DNA of 19,428 bases from NCBI GenBank assembly GCA_023264315.1, contig JALQST010000018.1, forward strand, positions 1 through 19,428. The letters are read 5' to 3'. The DNA is from Nodosilinea sp. BSH.14 (GTDB taxonomy: Bacteria > Cyanobacteriota > Cyanobacteriia > Phormidesmidales > Phormidesmidaceae). The notes under the pieces are model-generated. The model made no database searches. It saw nothing but the letters and a program-made list of their open reading frames with translations, and was not told the origin of the DNA. Of this stretch, positions 1 to 7,549 are shown in pieces (position 1 is the first letter of the stretch; every line of letters begins with the position of its first letter). A program made the position numbers and the translations under genes.

Positions 1-43
1 AAGCCATAAGGCAACGCTGATAGATTCATTTGAGTCACAACTG

Positions 44-90
44 ACACAGTGCGATGGAAGGGTCATTTCTGTCTCACTGTGTTCTTTTTT
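44..90 (+). terminator. Possible intrinsic terminator of an upstream gene
   Basis: An 8-bp perfect inverted repeat (ACACAGTG at 44-51, CACTGTGT at 75-82) is followed almost at once by six T residues (85-90), the layout of a rho-independent terminator on the plus strand. The 23-nt loop is long, which weakens the call. It would end a gene lying left of the window. Confidence 0.35.
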
Positions 91-111
91 GAGACTGCAA
101 TTCCCTGGATA

Positions 112-125
112 CTCGATTAATCGAG
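112..125. repeat. 14-bp perfect palindrome
   Basis: CTCGATTAATCGAG equals its own reverse complement. It sits in the non-coding stretch 1-397. It could be a dimeric regulator site, but no partner is identifiable. Apart from this and the hairpin at 44-90, I see nothing convincing before the first gene; a weak TTGCTT-18-CACAAT promoter-like pair lies at 293-322. Confidence 0.4.
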
Positions 126-397
126 GTGCCCTATCGAAACTATGCATGTCTGAGGATTGAGGGCCTTCATGTCAAGGGCGCGTTCTACTCTCAGTGACGT
201 CCTCCCAACACCGATGCAAGCATATAGTGCGGGCTTATCCCGATGGAAGTGTTCGACCACGGGCTACCGGGTTCGGCCTATTTCCACTAACCTTGCTTTT
301 GCCCAAAGCGCCACGCCACAATAGGAAGAAGCCCCGCCCTGTACGGGCGCACAGCGGTGCGCCCCAACCAACCACAATCGTTAACTCCCGACTCCCC

Positions 398-1669
398 ATG
401 ACCGCCACTCACCCTTCTCCCCTTCCCACCACCACTCTTCCCCCCCGCACCGTCGATGTAGCCATCGTGGGCGGCGGTATTGTGGGGCTTACCTTGGCGG
501 CGGCGTTGCGGCCCTCTGGGTTGCGGGTGGCGGTGATTGAAGCCCAAACCCCGGAAGGGGCGGCTTCTCGGCAGCGGGCCTATGCGTTTTCGCCCACCTC
601 GGCAGACATTATGAAGGGGCTAGGGCTGTGGCCGCAGGTGGGGCCGAACATTTGCCACTTTCGCCAGGTGCGGCTGTCCGATGGCGACCATCCTGAAGTC
701 GTGAAGTTTTCGCCCCAGGATTTGGGGGATGACTCGGTGTTCTACGGGGCCGAGCATGGGGTGTTGATGACGGCCCTTCAAGGAGCGGTGCAAGCGGCGG
801 CGAATATTGATTACCTCAGCGAGTCTACTCTCACCGTCTCCGAGCGCCATGGGGAACGGGTAATCGGCACCCTGACCACCCCGGACGGAACCCGCACGTT
901 GGATGCAGCCCTGGTGGTTGCTGCCGATGGTAAACAGTCTCCCCTGCGGCGGCAGGCTAACATCGACGCCTTTGGTTGGCAGTATTGGCAGTCCTGCATC
1001 ACCACGGTGCTAGAACCCGAAGGCGACCACCAAGCCACTGCCTACGAGCGCTTTTGGCCCAGCGGCCCCTTCGCCATTTTGCCCCTGCCCGGTGGTCGTT
1101 GCCAGGTGGTGTGGACGTCTCCCCACGCAGAAGCTCAAGCCATCCTGAAGCTGCCCGAAGCGGAATTTATGGCGGAACTAGAACGGCGCTACGGTTCCCA
1201 AATGGGCAAACTAAAGCGTCTCACCCCGCCCGCCCTGTTTCCGGTACAGCTCATGCAGTGCGACCGCTACGTTCAGCCCCGCCTTGCCCTGGTGGGAGAT
1301 GCCGCCCACAGTTGCCACCCCGTCGGTGGTCAAGGGTTGAACATGGGTCTGCGCGATGCCGCTGCCCTGGCGGAAGTCCTCACCGCTGCCCACCAAACGG
1401 GCGAAGACCTTGGTTCCATCGCCGTTCTGCGCCGCTACGAGCGCTGGCGACGGTGGGAAAACTGGGTCATCCTCACCTTTACCGACACCCTCACCCGCAG
1501 CTTTTCTAACCAAATTGCTCCCATCGTGGCTCTGCGCCGCCTGGGGCTATGGCTTCTGAACCACGTCCCGCCCCTGCGCCATCTAGCGCTTCGGTTAATG
1601 ACCGGACGCCTCGGTTGGGTGCCCAAACTGGCCCGAGAGGGTCGGCGGGTGGGGGATGCTGGGATTTAG
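398..1669 (+). CDS. FAD-dependent hydroxylase, UbiH/UbiF family
   Basis: A 423-aa flavoprotein monooxygenase of the UbiH/PHBH-like class, which hydroxylates aromatic rings using NAD(P)H and O2. Cyanobacterial members resemble enzymes of quinone biosynthesis, so a role in plastoquinone or a related ring hydroxylation is an inference. Visible motifs are the N-terminal FAD-binding GGGIVG (about residues 25-30) in a beta-alpha-beta fold, the middle AADG motif (about 175-178) and the C-terminal VGDAAHSCHPVGGQGLNMG (about 299-317), which binds the FAD ribityl/pyrophosphate. The frame is open back to 194, but residues encoded before 398 are low-complexity and resemble no flavoprotein N-terminus, so I chose the ATG at 398, which leaves about 18 residues before the FAD fold. 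No clear Shine-Dalgarno is present. It converges on the minus-strand transporter gene. The family is certain; the substrate is not. Confidence 0.9.
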   Translation: MTATHPSPLPTTTLPPRTVDVAIVGGGIVGLTLAAALRPSGLRVAVIEAQTPEGAASRQRAYAFSPTSADIMKGLGLWPQVGPNICHFRQVRLSDGDHPEVVKFSPQDLGDDSVFYGAEHGVLMTALQGAVQAAANIDYLSESTLTVSERHGERVIGTLTTPDGTRTLDAALVVAADGKQSPLRRQANIDAFGWQYWQSCITTVLEPEGDHQATAYERFWPSGPFAILPLPGGRCQVVWTSPHAEAQAILKLPEAEFMAELERRYGSQMGKLKRLTPPALFPVQLMQCDRYVQPRLALVGDAAHSCHPVGGQGLNMGLRDAAALAEVLTAAHQTGEDLGSIAVLRRYERWRRWENWVILTFTDTLTRSFSNQIAPIVALRRLGLWLLNHVPPLRHLALRLMTGRLGWVPKLAREGRRVGDAGI

Positions 1670-1725
1670 ATGTCCAGCCCTATCGCTGTAGCCTTTTCCA
1701 GGCCATCGCCAAGCCCCCGGACGCC

Positions 1726-1762
1726 CTCACCCCCGGCCCCTCTCCTGAGCGGAGAGGGGCGA
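1726..1762. repeat. REP-like hairpin between convergent genes
   Basis: A perfect 9-bp stem (CCCCTCTCC 1737-1745, GGAGAGGGG 1751-1759) with a 5-nt loop is preceded by CCCTCACCCCCGG. From memory, this arrangement resembles dispersed palindromic repeats found in many GC-rich cyanobacterial genomes. Lying between two convergent genes, it could serve as a bidirectional terminator, although there is no T-tract. Confidence 0.5.
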
Positions 1763-1780
1763 CGGCTCGACGAACAGCCC

Positions 1781-3460
1781 CTAGGAACGGCTGATGCGCC
1801 AGAGGAGGAACTGCTGGCTGGGCTCGATGGCTACGCCGTCCACGCCATTCTGAGCAAAGACAAAGTCCTTATTTTGCCAGAGGGGCACGTAGGGCACTTG
1901 CTCCGCCATCATGGTTTGCAGTTGGGCAATGATAGCCTGACGGGCGGCGGGGTCTTGTTCGGCTCGCTGTTGGGCAATCAGGGCGTTGGCCTCGGTGCTG
2001 TAGAAGAACGACCCATTGGACTGGGAAGCGCCCTCTTCGCAACCCGCTTCCACGCTGCCCGTTTCACACCCGAGGAAGGGTTGGATGAAGGTGTCGGGAT
2101 CGTTGTAGTCGGGGTACCAGTTGGAGAGGATGATCGGGTAGATGCCCTGGCCCACGTTTTGCCAGAGGGTGGCCCCTTCCGTGTTTTGAATGTCCACGAT
2201 CACCAGTCCCGGCAGCGCGGTTTCAATGGATTCCTTCAAGGTGTTGGCCACGATGCTGCGAATGGTGGACGCCGACGGATACCAAATTTCCACGGTGAGG
2301 GGGTTGGTTTCCGAGAAGCCCGCCTCGGTTAGCAGTTCCTTAGCTTTCTCAAAATTGCCGTCGCCCAGGGTGTCTTTAAACACGGGCTGGGCAACCTCAA
2401 AACCGGGGGGGATGAGGCTATAGAGGGGTTCCGCCTGCCCTTGAAACACCCGCTCATTCAGCAGGGGCCGATCCACCATGGCGGCGATGGCCTGCCGCAC
2501 CCGCACGTCATCCAGGGGCTCGATGCGTCGATTCAGGGACATATAGTTGATCACGTTGGTGCCGCCCTCAATCACCTGCCAACCGCCGGAGCCCGATTCC
2601 CGTTGTAGACTGGCGATTTGTTCGGGGTCGAGGGTTTTGTAGGCCACGTCTAGGCCCCCCGTCCGAAAGGTGTTGTAGAGGTTGGCAGGGCTGGTGAAAA
2701 TTTGGATATCGATGCCCTGGTTGGTCGGAGCTTCGCCCCAATAGTTTTCGTTCAGGTCCAGTTTGATGGCATCGCTGGCAAAACTGGCCAGTTTGTAGGG
2801 GCCGCTGCCCACAAAGCTATCGGGCTTAAACTTGCCCGACCCGATTTCGTAGCTGGCGGGAGAAACGGGGGTGATGCCGGAAAAGCTCAACAACGCCGGA
2901 AACGCCGCGAAGGGGGCGCTGAGGGTAATGGTGAGTTCATGCTCTCCGGTGGCCTCCACGGACTGGATTTTTTCCGACAGCAGGTAGGCCGGACGGCCGC
3001 CGTTTTCCATGAACCGCTCCATGGAGAAGGCCATCACCTCGGCGGTGAAGGGGGTGCCATCGTGGAGGGTGACATCCTGGCGCAGAGGAATGGTGTAGGT
3101 GAGCCCATCGTCGCTGACGGTGGGCATCTCCGTGGCCAGTTGGGGCACCAAGTCTGTGGTGCCGGGGGTGTAGGTATAGAGGCGATCCCCCAGGTTTTGC
3201 AGCAAAATGCCGGGGAAGGTTTCGTAGGCATCGGCGGGGTCGAGGGTGCGGGCGGTGAGGGTGGTGCCGAGGGAGATCCGCCCGTTGCTGTTGCCGGTGG
3301 TCGGGGTTTCCGGGGTGGCTTGATCATTCCCGGCACAGCCTAGGGCCACCCCTAAACACAGGCTAAACAGCCCCACAAACTGAAGGACGCGCCGCCAAGA
3401 TCGCCGTCGCCACAGCGCCATTCCCGATAAACCTGGCCATCGAAAGGCTAACTTCTGCAT
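1781..3460 (-). CDS. ABC transporter substrate-binding lipoprotein, family 5 (peptide/nickel type)
   Basis: A 559-aa extracytoplasmic solute-binding protein of the SBP_bac_5 (DppA/OppA-like) family, which delivers oligopeptides or similar ligands to an ABC importer. The N-terminus has a basic stretch (WRRRSWRR, about 17-24), a hydrophobic segment and a lipobox-like VALGC with the acylatable Cys at residue 42. The mature part begins with the family-typical ISLGTTLTARTLDPADAYET. The TYTIPLRQDVTLHDGTPFTA segment near residue 135 is the family signature region. The C-terminal lobe carries the NWYPDYNDPDTFIQPFLGCE region with paired Cys residues often seen in cyanobacterial members. The first ATG (3460) is preceded by AGGGGAAA at good spacing, better than the internal Met at 3421. 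No permease or ATPase genes are adjacent, so the ligand cannot be inferred and the importer must lie elsewhere. Confidence 0.9.
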   Translation of the reverse strand: MQKLAFRWPGLSGMALWRRRSWRRVLQFVGLFSLCLGVALGCAGNDQATPETPTTGNSNGRISLGTTLTARTLDPADAYETFPGILLQNLGDRLYTYTPGTTDLVPQLATEMPTVSDDGLTYTIPLRQDVTLHDGTPFTAEVMAFSMERFMENGGRPAYLLSEKIQSVEATGEHELTITLSAPFAAFPALLSFSGITPVSPASYEIGSGKFKPDSFVGSGPYKLASFASDAIKLDLNENYWGEAPTNQGIDIQIFTSPANLYNTFRTGGLDVAYKTLDPEQIASLQRESGSGGWQVIEGGTNVINYMSLNRRIEPLDDVRVRQAIAAMVDRPLLNERVFQGQAEPLYSLIPPGFEVAQPVFKDTLGDGNFEKAKELLTEAGFSETNPLTVEIWYPSASTIRSIVANTLKESIETALPGLVIVDIQNTEGATLWQNVGQGIYPIILSNWYPDYNDPDTFIQPFLGCETGSVEAGCEEGASQSNGSFFYSTEANALIAQQRAEQDPAARQAIIAQLQTMMAEQVPYVPLWQNKDFVFAQNGVDGVAIEPSQQFLLWRISRS

Positions 3461-3585
3461 AATTTTCCCCTGTCAACAGTGAATTTATTGTGAACTATGG
3501 GCGGCATCCTGAAAATGGTTATCGGGGTTAGCTGGGCTAGATCGGCAGGCCCATCGCCGTTTTCCTGTGAGGTCATTGGCTCTGA

Positions 3586-5160
3586 GTGAAAGACGCTGTT
3601 CCATCGCTTGATTCCGATGCACCTCCGACGGACGTGGTCATGATTGATGATGACCCTGATGTTGGTCGTTTGCTCACGCGGCTATTGACCCAGCACGGCT
3701 ACCATCTGCGTCAAGCGAACAGCGCCGAGGCCGGTATGGCCCTGATTCTAGAGCGATCCCCCCACCTCATTTTGCTCGATATCATGCTGCCCGACCTGGA
3801 TGGTTATGGCCTTTGTCAACGGTTGAACAGCGACCCGGCCACCCGCGACATTCCGGTGATTTTTATCAGTTCCCTGGCGGATTCTCTGGATAAAGTGAAG
3901 GCGTTTCAGGTGGGCGCAGCGGACTATATTGCCAAGCCCTTTGCGGTGCAGGAAGTGCTGGTGAGGGTGCAGAACCAAGTTCACCTGGCCCAGCAGCGGC
4001 AGGAACTGCACCAAAAAAACCGGGCACTGCGGCGGGAGGTGGAGGAACGCATCCAGATCGACCTGGCCCGACAAACGGCGGAACTGAACTACCACAGCCT
4101 GTTTGAAAATTCCACGGTGGGCATCTTCAAGGCCAGCACCCAGGGCCAATTTCTGAGCGTGAATCCCTCCATGGCCTGCCTGTTTGGCTATGACGCCGCC
4201 GCCGCCATGATGGTCGCCGTGGAGGACATCAGCCGCCAAATCTATGTGCAGCCGAAGCGACGGGAGGAATTGCTGGTCTACCTCAGCCGCTTTGACAAAA
4301 TCACCGACGCAGAATCGGAGGTGTTTCGCCGAGACGGCAGCAGTTTTTGGGTCAGTGAAGATATCTGGCGTGTGGTTGATGCTGAGGGCCAGTTAATCTA
4401 CTACGAAGGCATCGTCCACGACATCAGCGAACGCCGCCAAATGGAGAACGAACTGCGGCAACAGCGGCAACAGGCGGATCGGCTGTTGGTCAACATCCTG
4501 CCCTACCGCATTGCCCAACGGCTGAAATCGGGGTCGCGCACCATTGCCGAAAGCCTAGACCAGGTCAGCGTCCTGTTCGCCGACCTGGTGGATTTCACGG
4601 CGGCCTCCACGACCATGAGCCCCCGTCAGTTGGTGAATATGCTCAACGAGGTGTTCTCCATCTTTGATCAGTTGGCCGAGTTCTACCGCCTCGAAAAAAT
4701 CAAAACCATTGGCGATGCCTACATGGTGGCCGGTGGCCTGCCCAACGCCCAGGGCAACCACGATGCGGCCATCGCCGACTTCGCCCTAGACATCTGTGAG
4801 GCCATCCAGCAGTTCCCTCGTCCCGATGGCACACCCTTTCAAATTCGCATCGGCATCAGTGCTGGCCCCGTGGTGGCCGGGGTGATTGGCCGCCGAAAAT
4901 TTGCCTACGACCTCTGGGGCGACACCGTCAACATCGCCAGCCGCATGGAGGCCACCGGAGAAGCCCAGCGTATCCAGGTAACGCCGGAACTCTACGAAAG
5001 CCTCAAGGACTCCTTTGAGTTTGTGCCTCGGGGCAGCATGGCGGTGAAAGGGCGAGGTCAAATGACCACCTATTGGCTCCTCGGTCGCCGCACCGCTAGC
5101 GATTCCCACGATTTGGATCAAGATTTGGATCAAGATTTAGACCTAGAACAGCCACCATAG
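3586..5160 (+). CDS. Adenylate cyclase with receiver and PAS domains
   Basis: A 524-aa class III nucleotide cyclase that makes cAMP from ATP under two-component control. Domains: receiver (about 16-130) with acidic D21-D23, phosphoacceptor D65 in LLDIMLPD and K117 in AKPF; coiled coil (132-165); PAS (about 168-280) ending in VHDISERR; cyclase (about 325-500). Metal-binding Asp residues are D333 (FADLVDFT) and D377 (TIGDAYM). Adenine-selecting residues are K373 and D442 (YDLWGD), and transition-state residues are N449 and R453 (VNIASRM). These favour adenylate over guanylate cyclase. The start is GTG at 3586 because the ATG at 3640 would remove the first receiver beta strand; GAGGT at 3569-3573 is a distant Shine-Dalgarno. 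No cognate histidine kinase is adjacent. The tail is acidic (LDQDLDQDLDL), encoded by a 12-bp tandem repeat. cAMP production is inferred from residues only. Confidence 0.92.
   Translation: MKDAVPSLDSDAPPTDVVMIDDDPDVGRLLTRLLTQHGYHLRQANSAEAGMALILERSPHLILLDIMLPDLDGYGLCQRLNSDPATRDIPVIFISSLADSLDKVKAFQVGAADYIAKPFAVQEVLVRVQNQVHLAQQRQELHQKNRALRREVEERIQIDLARQTAELNYHSLFENSTVGIFKASTQGQFLSVNPSMACLFGYDAAAAMMVAVEDISRQIYVQPKRREELLVYLSRFDKITDAESEVFRRDGSSFWVSEDIWRVVDAEGQLIYYEGIVHDISERRQMENELRQQRQQADRLLVNILPYRIAQRLKSGSRTIAESLDQVSVLFADLVDFTAASTTMSPRQLVNMLNEVFSIFDQLAEFYRLEKIKTIGDAYMVAGGLPNAQGNHDAAIADFALDICEAIQQFPRPDGTPFQIRIGISAGPVVAGVIGRRKFAYDLWGDTVNIASRMEATGEAQRIQVTPELYESLKDSFEFVPRGSMAVKGRGQMTTYWLLGRRTASDSHDLDQDLDQDLDLEQPP
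5110..5145 (+). repeat. 12-bp tandem repeat in the cyclase 3' end
   Basis: GATTTGGATCAA occurs twice exactly (5110-5121, 5122-5133), followed by a degenerate third unit (GATTTAGACCTA). It encodes an LDQD repeat at the C-terminus. The copy number is likely to vary by slippage. Confidence 0.7.
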
Positions 5161-5186
5161 TCCCTACCCCGTCGGATGTCAGAGGG

Positions 5187-5906
5187 CTAGGACAGGGTGA
5201 GGTCGATGCCGTCGGGCAGTTGGGTACCGCTGAGGTCGGCTTGGGTGAGGATGGCCCCCGTCAGGTCGGCTCCCCGCAGGTCGGCCTCGCGCAGAATGGC
5301 CCCCGTCAGGTCAGCATAGCTGAGGTCGGCCCCTTGCAGATTGGCTCCCGTGAGATCGGTCTTCGGGGCATCGGGCCGAAACCCTTGTCCCAGGCGGGCG
5401 CGGCAAAGCTTGGCCCGGTGGAGATTGGCCTCCACCAGGGACGCCCCACTGAGATGGGCGTAGCTGAGGTTGGCCCCCTGGAGGGTTACGCGATTCAGGT
5501 TAGTGGATTGGTCGGAACTGGGACGCAGATCGGCTTCAATCAGCAGGGCGAGGGAAAGATCGGCCTCCTGGAAGTTGACGCCGCACAGGATGGCTTTCAC
5601 CAGGTTCGCTTCAACCAAGTTGGCCTGGACAAACACAGCCCCACTGAGGTCGGCGTCGCGCAGTTGGGCCTGGGGGCAGTCGGCTTGGGTAAAATCGGCC
5701 CCCCACAGGAGTGCTTCACTGAGGTCGGCCTGGGCTAGGGTGCTGCGGACAAAGTGAGATCGCCCTAACCGAGACTGCCGCAGATCGCTACGGCTCAAGT
5801 CCGTGTCGCTGAGGTCGGCCTGGATGAGGTCAATCTCGAGCAGATTGAGCCCCGAAAAGGTGCGTTCTCCGGCGCGATATTGCGCTAACAGCTCCCCAGC
5901 ATCCAT
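5187..5906 (-). CDS. Pentapeptide-repeat protein
   Basis: A 239-aa protein made almost wholly of A(D/N)LXX pentapeptides from about residue 20 to 232, predicted to fold as a right-handed quadrilateral beta helix. The short N-terminal cap (LLAQYRAGERTFSGLNL) is typical of small cyanobacterial family members. There is no signal peptide, membrane segment or kinase domain, so it is probably soluble and cytoplasmic. The repeat is broken at about 129-133 (RPSSDQST) and 176-183 (FRPDAPKT), which would be loops or helix breaks. The ATG at 5906 is used; no strong Shine-Dalgarno is seen. It converges with the adenylate cyclase (26 bp between stops) and lies downstream of comB on the same strand, 85 bp away. 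The biochemical role is unknown; some family members mimic DNA, but nothing here indicates that. Confidence 0.92.
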   Translation of the reverse strand: MDAGELLAQYRAGERTFSGLNLLEIDLIQADLSDTDLSRSDLRQSRLGRSHFVRSTLAQADLSEALLWGADFTQADCPQAQLRDADLSGAVFVQANLVEANLVKAILCGVNFQEADLSLALLIEADLRPSSDQSTNLNRVTLQGANLSYAHLSGASLVEANLHRAKLCRARLGQGFRPDAPKTDLTGANLQGADLSYADLTGAILREADLRGADLTGAILTQADLSGTQLPDGIDLTLS

Positions 5907-5991
5907 GGCTTACGGTCGCAAAAATACTTCAGCAGTGTACTGTATCCACGGCCTAAAATCGACGCCCGATGGCCTCAGGTGCTCCGTGGCC

Positions 5992-6723
5992 CTAGCGTAC
6001 CAACACGCCCGCCGTTTGCTGAATGGGCACCACATCCAAGACATCCAACTGGGCGCAATATTTCAGGTCGGCTTCGTTATTAAGGCGTAACAGGCGCTGG
6101 CCATGGCTGGCGTAGTGCATCAAATCCAGCAGGTTATCCTGCCATTGCTGGTAAAGGCTGACAGCCCCAATGACGGCATCGTTCCCCGCCAGGTCTTTGA
6201 AGCTTTGGCCCGTGGCGTCTAGGATGCCCTGAATGATCGCCCCGGCACAGACCGTATCTTCTAGCGAGTAGGTGCCTTCCCAGCCAGAACCCACCAGCCA
6301 TACGGTTTCAGGCTGGCGCTCCAGCAAAAAATCCACCACGGCCTTGCGGGTGGTGAGGGACGCCGTAATCACCGTGGGGGCGTGTTCAATCCGCTTCAGG
6401 CAGCGGGTGCCGTTGGTGGTGGACATAAACAGCCGCTTGCCCCCGGTTTTTTCCGCTGAGTGATCCAGCGGAGAATTGCCCAGGTCGCAACCTTCTACCA
6501 TGCCGCCGCCCCGTTCCCCGGCCCGTAGCCGCTTATCACTGGGCCACTGATCGCTCACGGTCAGGAGTTCATGGATGTCGCTAAACACCTGAATCGCCTC
6601 GGCTCCCGCTTCTAGGGCAGCGGCCATGGTTGAGGTGGCCCGCAGCACATCAATGGCAATGGCACAGTCGGGGGTCGTGCCCTCGGGCACTTCTTCAGGA
6701 ATGTGATAGAGAAATAGCTTCAC
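5992..6723 (-). CDS. comB: 2-phosphosulfolactate phosphatase family protein (ComB)
   Basis: A 243-aa ComB-family protein. In methanogens ComB removes phosphate from 2-phosphosulfolactate in coenzyme M synthesis. Cyanobacteria carry the family but do not make coenzyme M, so the physiological substrate here is uncertain. Conserved blocks are AIDVLRATST (about 23-32), GERGGGMVEGCDLGNSP (69-85), STTNGTRCL (101-109), ASLTTR (121-126) and GSGWEGTYSLEDTVCAGAI (145-163), and they cover the full family length. The start is GTG at 6723, giving the family-typical MKLFLYHIPE; no clear Shine-Dalgarno precedes it. A 14-bp tandem repeat lies just upstream. No other sulfonate or coenzyme M gene is nearby. 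Assignment to the family is secure; the reaction is borrowed from archaeal homologues. Confidence 0.9.
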   Translation of the reverse strand: MKLFLYHIPEEVPEGTTPDCAIAIDVLRATSTMAAALEAGAEAIQVFSDIHELLTVSDQWPSDKRLRAGERGGGMVEGCDLGNSPLDHSAEKTGGKRLFMSTTNGTRCLKRIEHAPTVITASLTTRKAVVDFLLERQPETVWLVGSGWEGTYSLEDTVCAGAIIQGILDATGQSFKDLAGNDAVIGAVSLYQQWQDNLLDLMHYASHGQRLLRLNNEADLKYCAQLDVLDVVPIQQTAGVLVR

Positions 6724-6740
6724 GGCAGGGAGATCTCAAC

Positions 6741-6767
6741 TCAGGGGTTACGGGTCAGGGGTTACGG
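6741..6767. repeat. Short tandem repeat upstream of comB
   Basis: TCAGGGGTTACGG occurs at 6741-6753 and again at 6755-6767, separated by one G. It lies 18 bp before the comB start codon on the minus strand, so it falls in that gene's leader or promoter. Confidence 0.7.
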
Positions 6768-6965
6768 ATCGGGAGGAATCAAATCCTAGGGGTAGGGGAA
6801 GCCATAGCCCCAAACACCAGGGAAATGGGTCAATCAATGGCCACAGCAACCATTCATTTTAGGCGGGCAATACCCCAGTTTATGATGTTTCGGCCTGTGT
6901 AATTTACCCAGGATCAACATAGAAAAACTCCGGAGCAATACCCCGATCCGTTGTCCGCCCAGGCG

Positions 6966-7136
6966 CTATTGGCCAAACTCTAGGCGCACCTGCTCCACAA
7001 TGTCGGCGGTGATGGCGTCAGCGTCCTGTTCGCGGGCCACATCTTCAATGCGCTTGCGGGCCTGGGCACGGACGAAAAAGGGGATGTTTTTGAGTTTGGC
7101 CTGGGCTGCTGGTGTCCAGTTGGGAAAGTCTGACAT
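6966..7136 (-). CDS. PCP_red-domain mini-protein (ChlB C-terminal domain-like)
   Basis: A 56-aa protein consisting of one PCP_red domain, the small C-terminal module of the light-independent protochlorophyllide reductase subunit ChlB/BchB. The diagnostic string is WTPAAQAKLKNIPFFVRAQA (about 7-26), followed by RKRIEDVAREQDADAITADI. In ChlB this module sits at the end of the catalytic subunit; stand-alone copies occur in cyanobacteria, with unknown function. The frame is open to 7196, but the extra 20 residues do not match the family and the start MSDFPNW at 7136 does. No good Shine-Dalgarno is seen. It is 242 bp upstream of comB on the same strand and divergent from sigC. It cannot be an active reductase alone, since it has no iron-sulfur or substrate-binding part. 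Confidence 0.8.
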   Translation of the reverse strand: MSDFPNWTPAAQAKLKNIPFFVRAQARKRIEDVAREQDADAITADIVEQVRLEFGQ

Positions 7137-7549
7137 GGGCAAAGCAAGGGTAGAGAGGTCAAAAAACGGCGTTAGCCAGGAAACCATCGGGAACACCGAG
7201 GGCAGCGGCTGGGGGATCCCGATGATCCCCGCTGGGTGATTCCATCCTAAGGGGACGCCCCTACTCCAGGGCCTTTTTTTGCCAAGGCGTAACGTTTAGT
7301 CAGGAATGGACGGTCAGGGCGGTGTAGATCGGGATATCCGTGAATTCACCCACCGTCATTCACCCAAAATCCTATGGGTGAATGACGGTGGGGGCGATGG
7401 CTGTCCCGGTGCCGTTGCCCCCTTGGGAACAGGGGAGCGACGGGTTTGTGTCGGAATTGCTTAACACTGTTTCTAAAAGCCGATTCAGAGGGAACACTAA
7501 TAGCATCGACCATCGATGGCCCATCGGTACGCCCTATCTGAGAGTGTCT
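7137..7549. other. Divergent spacer between PCP_red gene and sigC
   Basis: A 413-bp stretch without a supportable gene. It contains a perfect 7-bp hairpin at 7212-7230 (GGGGATC/GATCCCC), a small stem AGGGG/CCCCT at 7250-7262, a run of seven T at 7274-7280, and the strong inverted repeat at 7349-7392 listed separately. It must hold the promoters of both genes, but I find no convincing -35/-10 pair. The sigC frame is open to 7382, inside the inverted repeat. Confidence 0.6.
7349..7392. repeat. Perfect 17-bp inverted repeat upstream of sigC
   Basis: CCCACCGTCATTCACCC (7349-7365) is exactly complementary to GGGTGAATGACGGTGGG (7376-7392) across a 10-nt loop AAAATCCTAT. It lies 157 bp upstream of the sigC start, with no T-tract. 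It may be a regulatory hairpin, an operator for a dimeric regulator, or a miniature palindromic element. Confidence 0.85.

Noticed and set aside
194..397. N-terminal extension of the FAD hydroxylase frame
   Set aside because: The 68 extra residues are basic and low-complexity, unlike any flavoprotein N-terminus; the ATG at 398 places the FAD motif correctly.
976..1509. 177-codon plus-strand frame inside the hydroxylase gene
   Set aside because: Arg/Pro-rich translation of another frame of a GC-rich gene, with no family match.
1670..2332. 220-codon plus-strand frame over the 3' part of the transporter gene
   Set aside because: Antisense to a well-supported substrate-binding protein and without recognisable domains; the Gly/Val-rich content is a codon-bias artefact.
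5220..5738. 172-codon plus-strand frame with a GLxxxG-like repeat
   Set aside because: It is the antisense of the pentapeptide-repeat gene; its repeat pattern merely mirrors that gene.
5187..5906. Dense GTCGG-type repeats, considered as a CRISPR-like or satellite array
   Set aside because: The periodicity of 15 bases is explained by pentapeptide coding; units are degenerate and in frame. No CRISPR array is present in the window.
7382..7549. 56-codon N-terminal extension of SigC
   Set aside because: It starts inside a perfect inverted repeat and does not resemble sigma factor N-termini; the ATG at 7550 fits better.
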